Assembly (NCBI RefSeq): GCF_019977355.1
Contig: NZ_AP024655.1
Location: 4,588,001 to 4,652,000 of the forward strand
Direction: 5' to 3'
Length of the DNA stretch: 64,000 nt
Origin: Arthrobacter sp. NicSoilB8
Lineage (GTDB): Bacteria; Actinomycetota; Actinomycetes; Actinomycetales; Micrococcaceae
Below are positions 7,120 to 16,110 of this stretch, piece after piece. Below the pieces are notes generated by a model. The model was not told the origin of the DNA. It made no database searches and was given only the letters and a program-made list of their open reading frames with translations. Each line of letters opens with the position of its first letter. Position 1 is the first letter of the stretch. A program made the translations under genes and the position numbers.

Positions 7120-8643
7120 TCAGTCCTGGAAGTACTCGATTTTCGCGCCGATGGTGTTAAGCCGCTCCGCCAGGTCCTCGTAGCCGCGCTCAATGACATA
7201 GATGTTCCGCAGCTCCGAGACGCCTCGGGCCGCCAGCATGGCCAGCAGCAGGCAGGCGGCGGGGCGGAGGGCCGGCGGGCAGCCCACCTCGGCGGCACGC
7301 CACTTGGTGGGCCCGTTGACGTAGATCCGGTGCGGGTCGAGCAGCTGCACCTGGGCACCCAGTTTGTTCAGCTCGGTCAGGTAGATGGCCCGGTTCTCGT
7401 ACACCCAGTCGTGGATCATGGTCTGGCCGTGGGCGTTGGCGGCAATCACCGCGAAGAACGGCAGGTTGTCGATGTTCAGGCCGGGGAAGGGCATCGGGTG
7501 GATCTTGTCCTCCGGTGCCCCCAGCTCCGAGGGCCTGGTGGTGACGTCCACCAGGCGTGTGCGGCCGTTGCGGGCAAAATACTCCCCGGAGACCTCGAGC
7601 CGCTGTCCCATCTGCTCCAGCGTGGCGAGTTCAATTTCCATGAACTCGATCGGGACCCGGCGGATGGTGACTTCCGAGTTCGTCACGATGCCGGCGGTGA
7701 TGAGGCTCATCGCCTCGATCGGGTCCTCGGACGGGAAGTATTCGATGTCGACGTCGATTGACGGGCGGCCGGTGATCTTCAGGGTGGTGGTGCCGACGCC
7801 CGCGATGTCCACGCCGAGCATCTGCAGGTAGAAGCAGAGGTCCTGCACCATGTAGTTGGGGCTGGCGTTGCGGATGATGGTGGTGCCGCGCCGGTGGGCC
7901 GCGGCCATGATGGCGTTCTCCGTGACGGTGTCGCCGCGTTCGCTGAGCACGAAGGAGCGGTCGTGCCCGTCCGACGGCGGCGCCTGGACAGCGTAGAACC
8001 CGGACTTCGCCTCCACGCTCAGGCCGAACTGGCGCAGCGCCTGCATGTGCGGCTGGACCGTGCGGGTACCGAGGTCGCAGCCGCCGGCGTAGGGCAGCCG
8101 GTAGGTGTCGGCCTCGTCCAGCAGCGGGCCCAGGAGCATGATGACGCTGCGGGTCCGGCGCGCGGCCTCCACATCCGTGGAAGCCAGGTCCAGGACGGCC
8201 GGGCGGCGGATCTGGAGGTCGTTCGCGTTGAGCCAGGTGCATTCGACGCCGATGCTGGTCAGCACCTCCACGATCCGGTTGACTTCCTCGATCCTGGCCA
8301 GCCGGCGCAGCGTAGTGGTGCCGCGGTTGATGAGGCTGGCGCACAACAGCGCGACGCCGGCGTTCTTGCTGCTGTTGACGTCCACGGCGCCGGAGAGCGT
8401 CCGGCCGCCCTCGACCCGGAGGTGGGTCATCTGGGGCCGGCCCACTTTGACGATGCTGTGCCCGACGATCGTCTCCAGCCGCTGGATCATCTTCAGGCTC
8501 AGGTTCTGCTTGCCCTGTTCCATCCGGGCGATGGCGCTCTGGCTGGTGCCCAGCTCGGCGGCGAGTTGTCCCTGGGTCCAGCCCTTCGCCCCGCGCGCTT
8601 CGCGGAGCAGGAGGCCTACGTGTTCAGCAGTCGGTTGAGTCAT
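7120..8643 (-). CDS. MurA-type UDP-GlcNAc enolpyruvyl transferase with N-terminal XRE HTH domain
   Basis: A 507-aa protein, about 85 longer than MurA. Residues 8-62 ([20 protein letters not shown], then [20 protein letters not shown]) form a Cro/C1-type helix-turn-helix. From about residue 74 on ([20 protein letters not shown]) it is a full EPSP/MurA-family inside-out barrel. Catalytic residues look intact: K93 and N94 in SSKNA, and the PEP-reactive Cys189 in [16 protein letters not shown], equivalent to E. coli Cys115. It would make UDP-GlcNAc-enolpyruvate for peptidoglycan; the HTH suggests it may also bind DNA, perhaps its own promoter. It could be a second, regulatory MurA paralogue, since classical murA is not in this window. 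The ATG lacks a strong ribosome site, but the HTH begins immediately after it. Confidence 0.88.
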   Translation of the reverse strand: MTQPTAEHVGLLLREARGAKGWTQGQLAAELGTSQSAIARMEQGKQNLSLKMIQRLETIVGHSIVKVGRPQMTHLRVEGGRTLSGAVDVNSSKNAGVALLCASLINRGTTTLRRLARIEEVNRIVEVLTSIGVECTWLNANDLQIRRPAVLDLASTDVEAARRTRSVIMLLGPLLDEADTYRLPYAGGCDLGTRTVQPHMQALRQFGLSVEAKSGFYAVQAPPSDGHDRSFVLSERGDTVTENAIMAAAHRRGTTIIRNASPNYMVQDLCFYLQMLGVDIAGVGTTTLKITGRPSIDVDIEYFPSEDPIEAMSLITAGIVTNSEVTIRRVPIEFMEIELATLEQMGQRLEVSGEYFARNGRTRLVDVTTRPSELGAPEDKIHPMPFPGLNIDNLPFFAVIAANAHGQTMIHDWVYENRAIYLTELNKLGAQVQLLDPHRIYVNGPTKWRAAEVGCPPALRPAACLLLAMLAARGVSELRNIYVIERGYEDLAERLNTIGAKIEYFQD

Positions 8644-8678
8644 GCCCCGAAAATATCACGGATGATTTATTAACCCCG

Positions 8679-8698
8679 GGCATTCCCGCCGGAATGCC
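8679..8698. terminator. Short hairpin downstream of ykoC and upstream of the MurA fusion
   Basis: Perfect 8-base arms GGCATTCC and GGAATGCC with a 4-base loop (CGCC) lie between two minus-strand genes. It may end the ECF operon or belong to the leader of the MurA-like gene. An AT-rich stretch between it and the MurA start could hold a promoter. Confidence 0.4.
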
Positions 8699-8760
8699 GT
8701 TAATGTCACAGGGATACCCGCATCATGCGATAAACGGCGTAGCCACCGTGGCGGGCCCGG

Positions 8761-9564
8761 CTACTGGCGTGCGAGGAAGACGAGATTCCAGGTGCCCGCG
8801 CCCAGGGCTGCGGCCGCGGCGGCTGCCGCGATGCCAAGCCCGCCCAGCAGCACCCAGACATCGAGTCCGCTGAACGTGGACGGCCTGGCCCAGGTCCGCG
8901 TCGCGCCGCCGAACCCGCGGGCCTCCATGGTCACTGCGAGCCGGGACGCGCTCCGGATGGCCTGCACCAGCAGGCCGAAGCTCTGGCCCAGGGTGGCGCG
9001 GAACCGCTGGTAGGGGTTGCCGCTCGAGCCGACGCCGCGGGCGCGCCGGGCCATCCCGATCGTCTGCCACTGCTCGGCCATGATCCCGACCAGCCGCATG
9101 GCCGCCAGGGTGCCCAGGACGAACCGGTGCGGCAGCTTCGCTTTCTGGGCCAGGGCGTCGGCCAGGTCCGTGGGGTCGGTGCAGCTCATGAGCAGCACCG
9201 CCGGCAGCGCGATCGCAAGCCCGCGGAGCATGAAGCCGATCCCCAGCTGCAGCGAGCCGGCGCTGATGGACCAGATCCCGGCGTCGAACAGGACGGATCC
9301 GGCGTCGGGCGCAAGGATAGCGGTGCTCCAGCCGCCCAGCGCGGCCGCGAGGATCAGCGGCCAGCCGCGCTGCCACAGCAAAGCCAGGGTCAGGCCGGCG
9401 AGCGGCAGGAGCAGCAGCTCGAAGGCCAGCGCCACGGACGCCGAAACCCAGTCAATGGACAGTGCCAGGACCAGGGTGATCAACGTGACCGCGGTGAACT
9501 TGGCGAGCGGGTTGGCCCGGGTCAGCAGTGCATGGTTGCCGCGGAGGCTGAGTGCGTCCCTCAT
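8761..9564 (-). CDS. ykoC: ECF transporter T component (YkoC/CbiQ type)
   Basis: Transmembrane coupling subunit of 267 aa. It has several hydrophobic segments (TAVTLITLVLALSIDWVSAS, WPLILAAALGGWSTAILA, LGIGFMLRGLAIALPAVLLM) and the two Ala-Arg-Gly coupling motifs that dock on the ATPase (MARRARGVG and MEARGFGGATR). It is the third gene of the operon and overlaps the ATPase gene by 4 bases. In the YkoEDC arrangement it links the S component to ATP hydrolysis. Substrate assignment rests on the TPP riboswitch upstream of the operon. Confidence 0.88.
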   Translation of the reverse strand: MRDALSLRGNHALLTRANPLAKFTAVTLITLVLALSIDWVSASVALAFELLLLPLAGLTLALLWQRGWPLILAAALGGWSTAILAPDAGSVLFDAGIWSISAGSLQLGIGFMLRGLAIALPAVLLMSCTDPTDLADALAQKAKLPHRFVLGTLAAMRLVGIMAEQWQTIGMARRARGVGSSGNPYQRFRATLGQSFGLLVQAIRSASRLAVTMEARGFGGATRTWARPSTFSGLDVWVLLGGLGIAAAAAAAALGAGTWNLVFLARQ

Positions 9565-11234
9565 GGCGAAGCCCCCTCCGGAAGCTCAAGGTCCGGGGCG
9601 GGCGCGCCGGCCGCCGCTGCGGGGGTGTGGAGGCGGAGTTCGGTGCCGCCCAGGACGGCGGAAAATTCGGCGTCGTGCGTAACGGAAACCACCGCGGTGC
9701 CGGCGTCGAGGAGTTCGGAGAGGAAGGAGGCGAGCTCCGCCCACGTGTTGGCGTCCTGGCCGAAAGTGGGTTCGTCCAGGACCAGCACCTGCGGATGCGC
9801 CGCCAGCACCGTGGCCACCGACAGGCGCCGCTTTTCGCCTCCGGAGAGCGTGTACGGGTTGGCCTCCACGAGTTCTGTCAGCCGCAGCCGCTCCAGGAGC
9901 TCGTCCACGCGTTCCTCGCCGTAGCCGAGGTGGCGCGGACCGAACATGAGCTCGTCCAGGACCCGGCCGGTGACGAACTGGTGCTCGGGTTCCTGGAACA
10001 CGGTTCCGATCCTGGCGATCAGCTGCTGGGCCTTCCACCGGTACGGATCGGTTCCGGCACCCTCGCCTTGGCGGCCAGTGCCGCGACCAGTGCCGAGACC
10101 AGTTCCGCGACCATTGGCGTGACCACTCAGCCCCGGCGGGGCCGAGACTGTCCCCGCCACGGGGCGCAGGAGCCCGGCCATCGTCAGGGCCAGGGTCGAC
10201 TTCCCCGAGCCGTTCTGCCCGGTGATGGTCAGGGCCTCGCCGGCGCGGACCTGCGTCGAGATGCCGGACTGCACGGGACGCGGCGCAATGCTGCGGAAGC
10301 CCCCGCGCAGCCCGGCCCGCCGCGGCCGCTCGCGGGACACCGCGAGTCCTTCCGCCGCGAGCAGGAGCTGTCCTGATGCCGGGGCCGTCCGGGTCCGTGT
10401 CGCCGGAACGTAGCCGGGCACCCAGACGCCCGCACCGATGAGCATGTCCCGCGCCTCGGCCAGGACCCGGTCCGGCGGGCCGTCGATCAGTACCGCGGAG
10501 TCGGTGGCGGAACCGGGCTGCAGCACCACGATCCGGTCCACGAGGTCTTTCCAGACCGCCACCCGGTGCTCCACGACCACCAGGGTGGCGCCGGTCTTGT
10601 CCAGGCAGCGGCCCACGGCATCGCGGACTTCCAGGACGCCGGCGGGATCGAGGTTGGCGGTCGGCTCGTCGAGCAGCAGCAGCCCCGGCCGCATCGCAAG
10701 GATCCCGGCGAGCGCCAGGCGCTGCTTTTGTCCGCCGGAGAGCGCCGACGTCGGGTGGTCCAGCGGCAGCCGGCCCAGCCCGACGTCGTCGAGCGCCTCA
10801 CGCACCCGGGGCCAGATCTCCGCCGCCGGGACGGACAGGTTCTCCGCCCCGAACGCGACGTCGTCGCCGAGGCGGGAAAGCACCACCTGGGTTTCCGGGT
10901 CCTGCTGCACGAGCCCGGCGCGGCCGCGCCGGGACCGTGGCGGGGCGCCGTCAATGAGCAGGCTTCCGGTCTCGTCAGAGTCCTCGGCATCGCCGGCGCC
11001 GCCGGAATCGCCGGCCGGCCCCGAGGCGCCCGACGCGCTGTCTCCCAGCACGCCCGCCAGGGCGTGGAGCAGCGTCGATTTGCCCGCGCCGGAGGGGCCC
11101 AGCAGGAGCACACGCTCCCCCGGCCGGATGTCCAGGTCAAGGCCGCTGACCGCGGGCCGGGGCCGTCCGGCGTGCCGCCAGCCCCAGCCGCGGGCCGTGA
11201 CGGCGGCCGGCCGGACGCCCGGTGAGGATGTCAT
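9561..11234 (-). CDS. ykoD: ECF transporter ATPase, two ABC domains fused (YkoD type)
   Basis: A 557-aa fusion of two ABC ATPase domains energising the ECF transporter. Domain 1: Walker A GPSGAGKST (residues 46-54), Q-loop VQQDPETQ, signature LSGGQKQR, Walker B LLLLDEPT. Domain 2: Walker A GQNGSGKST, Q-loop FQEPEHQ, signature LSGGEKRR, Walker B VLVLDEPT. Both sites look competent. The domains carry Gly/Ala/Asp-rich inserts; that in domain 2 (GTGLGTGRGTGRQ) comes from a degenerate 12-base DNA repeat near 10073-10130. YkoD of Bacillus has the same duplicated architecture. The 64-base gap before this gene carries four GGGGTTC-like words. Confidence 0.9.
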   Translation of the reverse strand: MTSSPGVRPAAVTARGWGWRHAGRPRPAVSGLDLDIRPGERVLLLGPSGAGKSTLLHALAGVLGDSASGASGPAGDSGGAGDAEDSDETGSLLIDGAPPRSRRGRAGLVQQDPETQVVLSRLGDDVAFGAENLSVPAAEIWPRVREALDDVGLGRLPLDHPTSALSGGQKQRLALAGILAMRPGLLLLDEPTANLDPAGVLEVRDAVGRCLDKTGATLVVVEHRVAVWKDLVDRIVVLQPGSATDSAVLIDGPPDRVLAEARDMLIGAGVWVPGYVPATRTRTAPASGQLLLAAEGLAVSRERPRRAGLRGGFRSIAPRPVQSGISTQVRAGEALTITGQNGSGKSTLALTMAGLLRPVAGTVSAPPGLSGHANGRGTGLGTGRGTGRQGEGAGTDPYRWKAQQLIARIGTVFQEPEHQFVTGRVLDELMFGPRHLGYGEERVDELLERLRLTELVEANPYTLSGGEKRRLSVATVLAAHPQVLVLDEPTFGQDANTWAELASFLSELLDAGTAVVSVTHDAEFSAVLGGTELRLHTPAAAAGAPAPDLELPEGASP

Positions 11235-11298
11235 GAGTCGTTTGCGCCGTTCACGAGGGGTTCGAGGAGGGGTTCAGGTGTGGGTTCGGGAGCGGGGT

Positions 11299-11946
11299 TC
11301 AGGAGAAGACGGGCTCCGTGGCGGCCTTGCGCGAGGCAAAGGATCCCAGCACCCCGGTCTTGGCCAGGCCGCGGGTGGCCAGCCAGGACAGGCCGCCGGC
11401 AATCACGGCGCCGGAGATGGTCGTGAAGACGATGTAGGCGAGCTTGTCGCCGGCTTCGTAGGCGATGTTCCAGCCCCACGGCAGGAAGGAATCGTTCAGG
11501 CCGCAGAACAGGCCCGCGCCGGCACCGGCCAGCAGGGACACCGGCAAGTTGAACTTCTTGTACAGGAATGCCGCGAAGACCAGTTCCGCGCCGAGGCCCT
11601 GCAGGACGCCGGAGATCAGCACCGTGGTGCCGTACTGCGAACCCATGATGAGCTCGCCCGTGGCCGCCACGGTCTCGCAGAAGAGCGCCGCGCCGGGCTT
11701 GCGGATGATGAGCATGCCCAGCACCGCCGGGATCATCCAGCCGCCGGCGTAGAGTCCGGTGAGCGGCGGGTAGAGCGCGTTGATGGGGGTCGAAATCAGG
11801 TTGGCGCCCTGGGACCAGGCCCAGAAAATGACGCCGCCGGCCACGGCGATCAATGCGGCCACCACGATGTCCACCACGCGCCAGGTGTAGTTGCGCCGTG
11901 CGGATGAGCGGCTGGCGGAACCATGCTGTGCTGAAATATCTGTCAT
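11299..11946 (-). CDS. ykoE: ECF transporter S component, thiamine/HMP-specific (YkoE family)
   Basis: A 215-aa membrane protein with about five hydrophobic segments, such as VDIVVAALIAVAGGVIFWAW and FTTISGAVIAGGLSWLATRG. The ATG at 11946 has a near-perfect AGGAGG about 6 bases upstream; the longer open frame reads back into the riboswitch and is not used. In YkoE systems the S component binds hydroxymethylpyrimidine or thiamine at the membrane, and its product feeds thiamine pyrophosphate synthesis. The TPP riboswitch directly upstream supports that substrate. Order S, duplicated ATPase, T matches ykoEDC. Confidence 0.87.
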   Translation of the reverse strand: MTDISAQHGSASRSSARRNYTWRVVDIVVAALIAVAGGVIFWAWSQGANLISTPINALYPPLTGLYAGGWMIPAVLGMLIIRKPGAALFCETVAATGELIMGSQYGTTVLISGVLQGLGAELVFAAFLYKKFNLPVSLLAGAGAGLFCGLNDSFLPWGWNIAYEAGDKLAYIVFTTISGAVIAGGLSWLATRGLAKTGVLGSFASRKAATEPVFS

Positions 11947-12024
11947 GTCGTCCTCCTGAGGAACAGGAGGGGAGGGTGCTCCGGCCGGCTTCGGCTTCCG
12001 CCGCCCTCCGCGCACCCTGAGAAC

Positions 12025-12146
12025 TCGACTCCCTTGCGCCGGTACTAACCGGATCAGGTTCGAGGGTCTGCGGCTGTCCGCACTCTCAGCGCCCACCAAT
12101 GGTTTCCCCGGATTTTTCCGGCGATGCCCGACGGCGGCGCTCCCCT
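12025..12146 (-). promoter_or_regulatory. TPP riboswitch
   Basis: On the minus strand the thi-box elements read in order: GGGGAGC, GCTGAGAGTG, ACCCTCGAACCTGATCCGG and GTACCGGCGCAAGGGAGTC. The first and last blocks close the P1 helix. It lies about 80 bases ahead of ykoE and on the same strand, so thiamine pyrophosphate should repress the transporter operon. Confidence 0.95.
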
Positions 12147-12343
12147 GTCGTATCTAAAATCGCCCTTGTGGGCGTTGCCAAGTTTACACCCGGACCGCCG
12201 GGTTTTCAGCGGTGTGCTGTCATAATGCGGACCGGGTGCTGAAGGTCCCCGCGGCCGGAACCGCCCCTCTTGGTAAAGTCGACGTGTCGGACACCCGGAC
12301 CCGCCAGCGGCGGCCTCGTCACCCATCGGAAAGCTGGATCATT

Positions 12344-12889
12344 TTGACGCACGCACCAGCCACGCCAGACCCCTCCGGGGAATACGACCCCGACTCGAGC
12401 GAGCCGCAGCCGCCGGGATCACTGGCGGCCCTCATCGGCCGCGTGCTGGCCGAAATGGAGTCCCTCCAGTTCGCATCCTTCGGCAAGGACGACGCCCTGG
12501 ACCTCGGGCTCCTCCTGGTCGAGCTGGGCCGGCAACGCTCGCTGCCCATCGCCGTCGACATCACCAAAGGCGAACAGGTGCTCTTCCACGCGGCCCTGGC
12601 CGGCGCCACACCGGACAACGAACGCTGGATCAACGCGAAGAAGCGCACAGCCCAGCGGTACGAGGTCCCCTCCCTGCTGGTGGGTCTCCGGGCCCGCGCG
12701 GCCGGCGGGAGGATGGAGGACAACGCCTGGTGGGACCAGAGCGAGTTCGCCGCCCACGGCGGGGCGTTCCCCATCTACCTGCGCGGCACGGGGGCCATTG
12801 CGGTGGTCACCGTTTCCGGGCTGCCCCAGAAGGCGGACCACGATCTCGTCGTCGAGGCTCTGCGGACGGTCCTCACCCCGGAGGGTTAG
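12344..12889 (+). CDS. Heme-degrading/UPF0303 (HbpS-like) family protein
   Basis: The core from LAALIGRVLAEMESLQFASF through WWDQSEFAAHGGAFPIYLRG matches the UPF0303/HbpS-like alpha-beta fold, small cytoplasmic proteins sometimes linked to heme binding. I favour the TTG at 12344 (181 aa), with GGAAAG about 11 bases upstream and a short disordered Pro/Glu-rich lead; longer starts, such as GTG at 12284, are possible. Its stop codon overlaps that of the convergent membrane gene by 4 bases (TTAG). Function is not established for the family. Confidence 0.75.
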   Translation: MTHAPATPDPSGEYDPDSSEPQPPGSLAALIGRVLAEMESLQFASFGKDDALDLGLLLVELGRQRSLPIAVDITKGEQVLFHAALAGATPDNERWINAKKRTAQRYEVPSLLVGLRARAAGGRMEDNAWWDQSEFAAHGGAFPIYLRGTGAIAVVTVSGLPQKADHDLVVEALRTVLTPEG

Positions 12890-13653
12890 TCCCCGGTTCC
12901 GCCGCCCGCGCGCGGCGTTCGCCGGGCCAGCCGGAGCAGCGCAATCCCCACGGCCAGGAACCAGGCCCACATCAGGAGCCCGTACGCCAGGTAGAACGAC
13001 GGAACGGCCTGCCGGAGCGCCTCGGCAATCACCCCCGCTGTTCCCGTGGCCACTCCCAGCCACGCCACCGCGCGGGGCAGCACTCCCTTGAGCATGACCA
13101 GTGAGATCAGCAGGATGCCGAGTGCGGACAGGACGCCGACGACGGCGGGGGTGTTGTTCTCGGCGATCACCGTCTCCGCCGCGGTGGCATACCGGAGCCG
13201 GGCGGCGGCGTCGTAAGCGGCAGTGCCGGACGCCGCGGCGTACCGGTCGCTGAGGTAGACCAGGATCAGCGATCCCCGGCTCGTGACGGGAACGGCGAGG
13301 AACATCGCCCACGGCAACGCGCCAACCACCGTGGCCAGCAGGGCCAGACTCTTATTGACCGGGGCGAGCGCCACAAAGAGGGTCACGAACACCAGCACCG
13401 GAAGAATGTTGGACACCGTCCACAGGAGCTGTTCGGCGACATAGATCCCCTTGTTCCTGGCGATGAACTCCAGCGTTTCGGCACCACCGTGGACCGGCGG
13501 CGGGGCAAGGAAGTCAAGGAGCAGGGCCAGAACCAGCAACCCAATGAACACCACGGCGGAGATGCCCGCCCAGAAGTACAGCTGGCGCCAGCTCTGGCCA
13601 TCCGTCGCGGCGCCCCGGACAGGGCCGAGCGGGCGGGTGCGGGGCTGGTCCAT
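12886..13653 (-). CDS. Multi-pass membrane protein of unknown function (DUF4386-like)
   Basis: A 255-aa hydrophobic protein with about six predicted transmembrane segments, among them LYFWAGISAVVFIGLLVLAL, ILPVLVFVTLFVALAPVNKS, SALGILLISLVMLKGVLPRA and YGLLMWAWFLAVGIALLRLA. The overall pattern, with a long charged loop containing YAAASGTAAYDAAARLRYAT, recalls DUF4386-type proteins. I chose ATG 13653; a TTG at 13719 would add 22 residues without a clear ribosome site. It is convergent with the UPF0303 gene. No function can be named. Confidence 0.65.
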   Translation of the reverse strand: MDQPRTRPLGPVRGAATDGQSWRQLYFWAGISAVVFIGLLVLALLLDFLAPPPVHGGAETLEFIARNKGIYVAEQLLWTVSNILPVLVFVTLFVALAPVNKSLALLATVVGALPWAMFLAVPVTSRGSLILVYLSDRYAAASGTAAYDAAARLRYATAAETVIAENNTPAVVGVLSALGILLISLVMLKGVLPRAVAWLGVATGTAGVIAEALRQAVPSFYLAYGLLMWAWFLAVGIALLRLARRTPRAGGGTGD

Positions 13654-13771
13654 GCTTGAAAGTACGTCCGGCGGACGCCGCGGGACAGGGGCGTTGGCCC
13701 TGTCTGGACCGCCGGGCAAGGAACGCTAGGCTAGGGACAGTCCTGTTTCCTCCCGCAAGGAGTCACGAAGA

Positions 13772-14035
13772 ATGAACCTCTTCATCAAACTGTTCGGCGC
13801 CGGCGTGAGCCTGCTGGCCGGCTATGTCGGCACCAAACTCGTTGACACCGTCTGGGAGAAGTCCACGGGCAACAAGCCGCCCAAGGACCACGACGACGAC
13901 GTCCCCACCACGCTGCGCTCGGCATTGACCTTTGCGCTGATCTCGGCATCCGTCAGCGCCATCATCCAGGTGCTCGCCAACCGCGGCACCCAGCGCGCGA
14001 TCACCCGCTTCGCCAAGAACCAGGACATCGTCTAG
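13772..14035 (+). CDS. DUF4235 small membrane protein
   Basis: An 87-aa protein with a strong AAGGAG ribosome site. It has a first hydrophobic helix (FIKLFGAGVSLLAGYVGTKL), a charged middle (WEKSTGNKPPKDHDDD) and a second helix (ALTFALISASVSAIIQVLAN), the DUF4235 pattern common in actinobacteria. It stands alone between two genes of the opposite strand. Function unknown. Confidence 0.85.
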   Translation: MNLFIKLFGAGVSLLAGYVGTKLVDTVWEKSTGNKPPKDHDDDVPTTLRSALTFALISASVSAIIQVLANRGTQRAITRFAKNQDIV

Positions 14036-14055
14036 CCGGGGCGTTTCAAGGACGT

Positions 14056-14832
14056 TCACTGGGTCGGATCGACGAGCAGCTTTCTGATCTCGGTAAGCTT
14101 GGCTTCGGATTTTTCGAGCCGCAGGCGGAGCCCCTCGACCGTCGCGCTGGTGTCGGCCGGCTCAACGGCCGGTGCCGGTCCCTTCTTGGTGGGAGACAGG
14201 AAGAAGTTGGCCAAGTAACCGGTGAATGTGCCGAAGATGCCGACGCCGATGACGATGATGCCTGAACCGATGGCACGGCCCGCATCGGTGACCGGATACT
14301 GGTCACCGTATCCAACTGTCGAGATGGTGACGATCGTGTACCAGAGGGCGTCCGAGGCGGTCGTGATGTTGGCCCCTGGGGCGCCCTGTTCAACGCGGAG
14401 CATCGAGAGGCTTCCGAATTCCAGCACGAAAATGCCCATGAGCAGCAGTATGTACAGTGAACTGCCGGCCCGGTCCTTGCTCAGCGCGCGGCCGATCGTG
14501 CGGATTCCGACATCGCGGAGCAAGCGGTACACCCGGATCAGCCGGAAGATGCGCAGGATCTTGAATTGCTCGAAAGGCATGCTGGCCAAGAGGTCGGCCC
14601 AGCCAAAGTGCTTGAAGAAATAGGCGCCCGGCGACGGCGCGGTGACGATCCGGTAGATGAAGTCGGTAAGGAAGATTACGCTGAAAACGGCGTTCATCAC
14701 GGTGAGCACAGTGTCGAGCGATTTCTCCTGCACGACATACAAGAGCATGATGTTGACGATCGACAGGATCGAAAGGATACCGATGAAGATCTCGTATCCG
14801 ATGCTCTTCAGTTCACTGCGTTCCTTGGTCAT
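14056..14832 (-). CDS. Voltage-gated-type potassium channel
   Basis: A 258-aa ion channel. An S1-S4-like voltage-sensor region ends in an arginine-rich S4 (FKILRIFRLIRVYRLLRDVG), followed by the pore helix and selectivity filter TISTVGYGDQYP and a last membrane helix. The C-terminal LRLRLEKSEAKLTEIRKLL is probably a tetramerising coiled coil. The ATG at 14832 fits the family; an ATG at 14871 would add 13 residues. It lies just downstream of the Mrp operon on the same strand but separated by 72 bases. With Mrp and KhtTU it makes this a cation-homeostasis neighbourhood. Confidence 0.9.
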   Translation of the reverse strand: MTKERSELKSIGYEIFIGILSILSIVNIMLLYVVQEKSLDTVLTVMNAVFSVIFLTDFIYRIVTAPSPGAYFFKHFGWADLLASMPFEQFKILRIFRLIRVYRLLRDVGIRTIGRALSKDRAGSSLYILLLMGIFVLEFGSLSMLRVEQGAPGANITTASDALWYTIVTISTVGYGDQYPVTDAGRAIGSGIIVIGVGIFGTFTGYLANFFLSPTKKGPAPAVEPADTSATVEGLRLRLEKSEAKLTEIRKLLVDPTQ

Positions 14833-14904
14833 GTGAGGATTCTGGCACGTAAGCATCCGCGGAACCGACATTTTTTTCGCCCGGGCCCGACGGTGGCCGC
14901 CGGC

Positions 14905-15300
14905 TCATCGGCGGGCGTCGCCGTCCGCTCCGTGCTTGCCGGCCGCCTGCTGGGCGGCCTTCTGGACCACGGCTTCGAGTTCGTCGGCGCTGAGCAGCTC
15001 CGGGTGCAGGTGCTTGGTCCGGTAGCCGGCCCGGCCCACCATGTGGGCCGAGACGGGCACGGTCAGCAACTGGAAGAGCCAGGCCACCACCAGGACCGGC
15101 CACACCCACCATGAGCGCATCTGCAGGCCGAGGGCCGCCAGCAGCAGGAACAGGCCAAGGACCTGCGGCTTGGTGGCGGCGTGCATCCTGCTCATGAGGT
15201 CCGGGAAGCGCAGCAGCCCGACGGCGGCGGCGAGGGACATCAGCGCGCCGACAATCATGAACACGGCGGAGACGGCGTCGATCACTGTTTCAGGATTCAC
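14905..15300 (-). CDS. mrpG: Na+/H+ antiporter subunit MrpG
   Basis: A 131-aa membrane subunit with three hydrophobic helices and the MnhG signature AVGLLRFPDLMSRMHAATKP. It is the last gene of the Mrp operon and overlaps mrpF by 11 bases. The soluble tail (HLHPELLSADELEAVVQKAA) is longer than in Bacillus MrpG. It acts only as part of the multi-subunit antiporter complex. Confidence 0.93.
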   Translation of the reverse strand: MNPETVIDAVSAVFMIVGALMSLAAAVGLLRFPDLMSRMHAATKPQVLGLFLLLAALGLQMRSWWVWPVLVVAWLFQLLTVPVSAHMVGRAGYRTKHLHPELLSADELEAVVQKAAQQAAGKHGADGDARR

Positions 15301-15568
15301 GGACGTTCTCCCTCCGGTCGGCCACGAACCGGGCCACGGTGACCGAGCCGACGAAGCCGATGAGCGAAATCGCCACCAGCAGCATCAGGTTGTTAAGGTG
15401 CCGGTTGGCGGCCATGTCGATGCACAGGGCCGCCCCGAAGATGGCCAGCAGCACGTCGGCGGCGAGCACCCGGTCCAGCAGCGAGGGCCCCCGCGCGATC
15501 CGCACGATCGCCCCCGCGGCGGCCAGGGAAAGTACGACGGCGGTCACCGTCAGGACAACCTGCATCAT
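15290..15568 (-). CDS. mrpF: Na+/H+ antiporter subunit MrpF
   Basis: A 92-aa subunit with three helices and the family core RIARGPSLLDRVLAADVLLA. Two adjacent start ATGs are present at 15568. The gene overlaps mrpE by 4 bases and mrpG by 11, so translation is coupled along the operon. The conserved Asp in LDRVLAAD is in the place expected for this subunit. Confidence 0.93.
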   Translation of the reverse strand: MMQVVLTVTAVVLSLAAAGAIVRIARGPSLLDRVLAADVLLAIFGAALCIDMAANRHLNNLMLLVAISLIGFVGSVTVARFVADRRENVRES

Positions 15569-16110
15569 GCGGCGATCTCCTGGGTAAGGGCGGACAGTTC
15601 CTCTTTGGTCCCCATGATCCTGATCAGCCCGGCCTCGGTGTCACGGACCTCCTTGCGCAGCTTGGCCGCGTCGTCCGCGTCGCGGACGTTGATGCCGTGG
15701 ATGTAGAGGGTGGACGTGGACCTGTCCACCTCCACCACGAGAGACCCCGGAATCAGCGAGATCACGTGCCCGGTGGCCGTCACCAGGAGGTCGGAATGGC
15801 TCCGCAGCGGCACGGCGACGATTGCGCTGACCACGCGCGGCCCGCGGGCCACGGCGAGGTACAGGACCTGGAAGCTCGCCGCGACAACCTTGCCGAGGAA
15901 GACGATGGCGAAGGGGACGGCGCGGAGCACGTTGAAGCGGCCGCCGAGCTCCACCGGGGGCAGATAGAAAACGCGTGCCACGAGCACGGCGATGAGCGCC
16001 CCGAAGAGGAGATTGCCGGGGCTGAAGTTCTGCCACAGGGCGCCCCAGACGAAGACCAGCCACACCAGCAGCGGCAGTTCCTGACGCAGGGAGATCCTTT
16101 TCCGGTTCAT
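15565..16110 (-). CDS. mrpE: Na+/H+ antiporter subunit MrpE
   Basis: A 181-aa subunit. Two N-terminal helices (LPLLVWLVFVWGALWQNFSP and LLFGALIAVLVARVF) are followed by a soluble domain with the typical MnhE block TATGHVISLIPGSLVVEVD and ILYVH-like STLYIHGINV. It overlaps mrpD and mrpF by 4 bases each. MrpE is needed for assembly or activity of the complex in characterised systems. Confidence 0.93.
   Translation of the reverse strand: MNRKRISLRQELPLLVWLVFVWGALWQNFSPGNLLFGALIAVLVARVFYLPPVELGGRFNVLRAVPFAIVFLGKVVAASFQVLYLAVARGPRVVSAIVAVPLRSHSDLLVTATGHVISLIPGSLVVEVDRSTSTLYIHGINVRDADDAAKLRKEVRDTEAGLIRIMGTKEELSALTQEIAA

Noticed and set aside
12054..12326. A 90-codon minus-strand frame over the TPP riboswitch
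   Set aside because: The conserved thi-box on the same strand explains the sequence; the peptide has no features.
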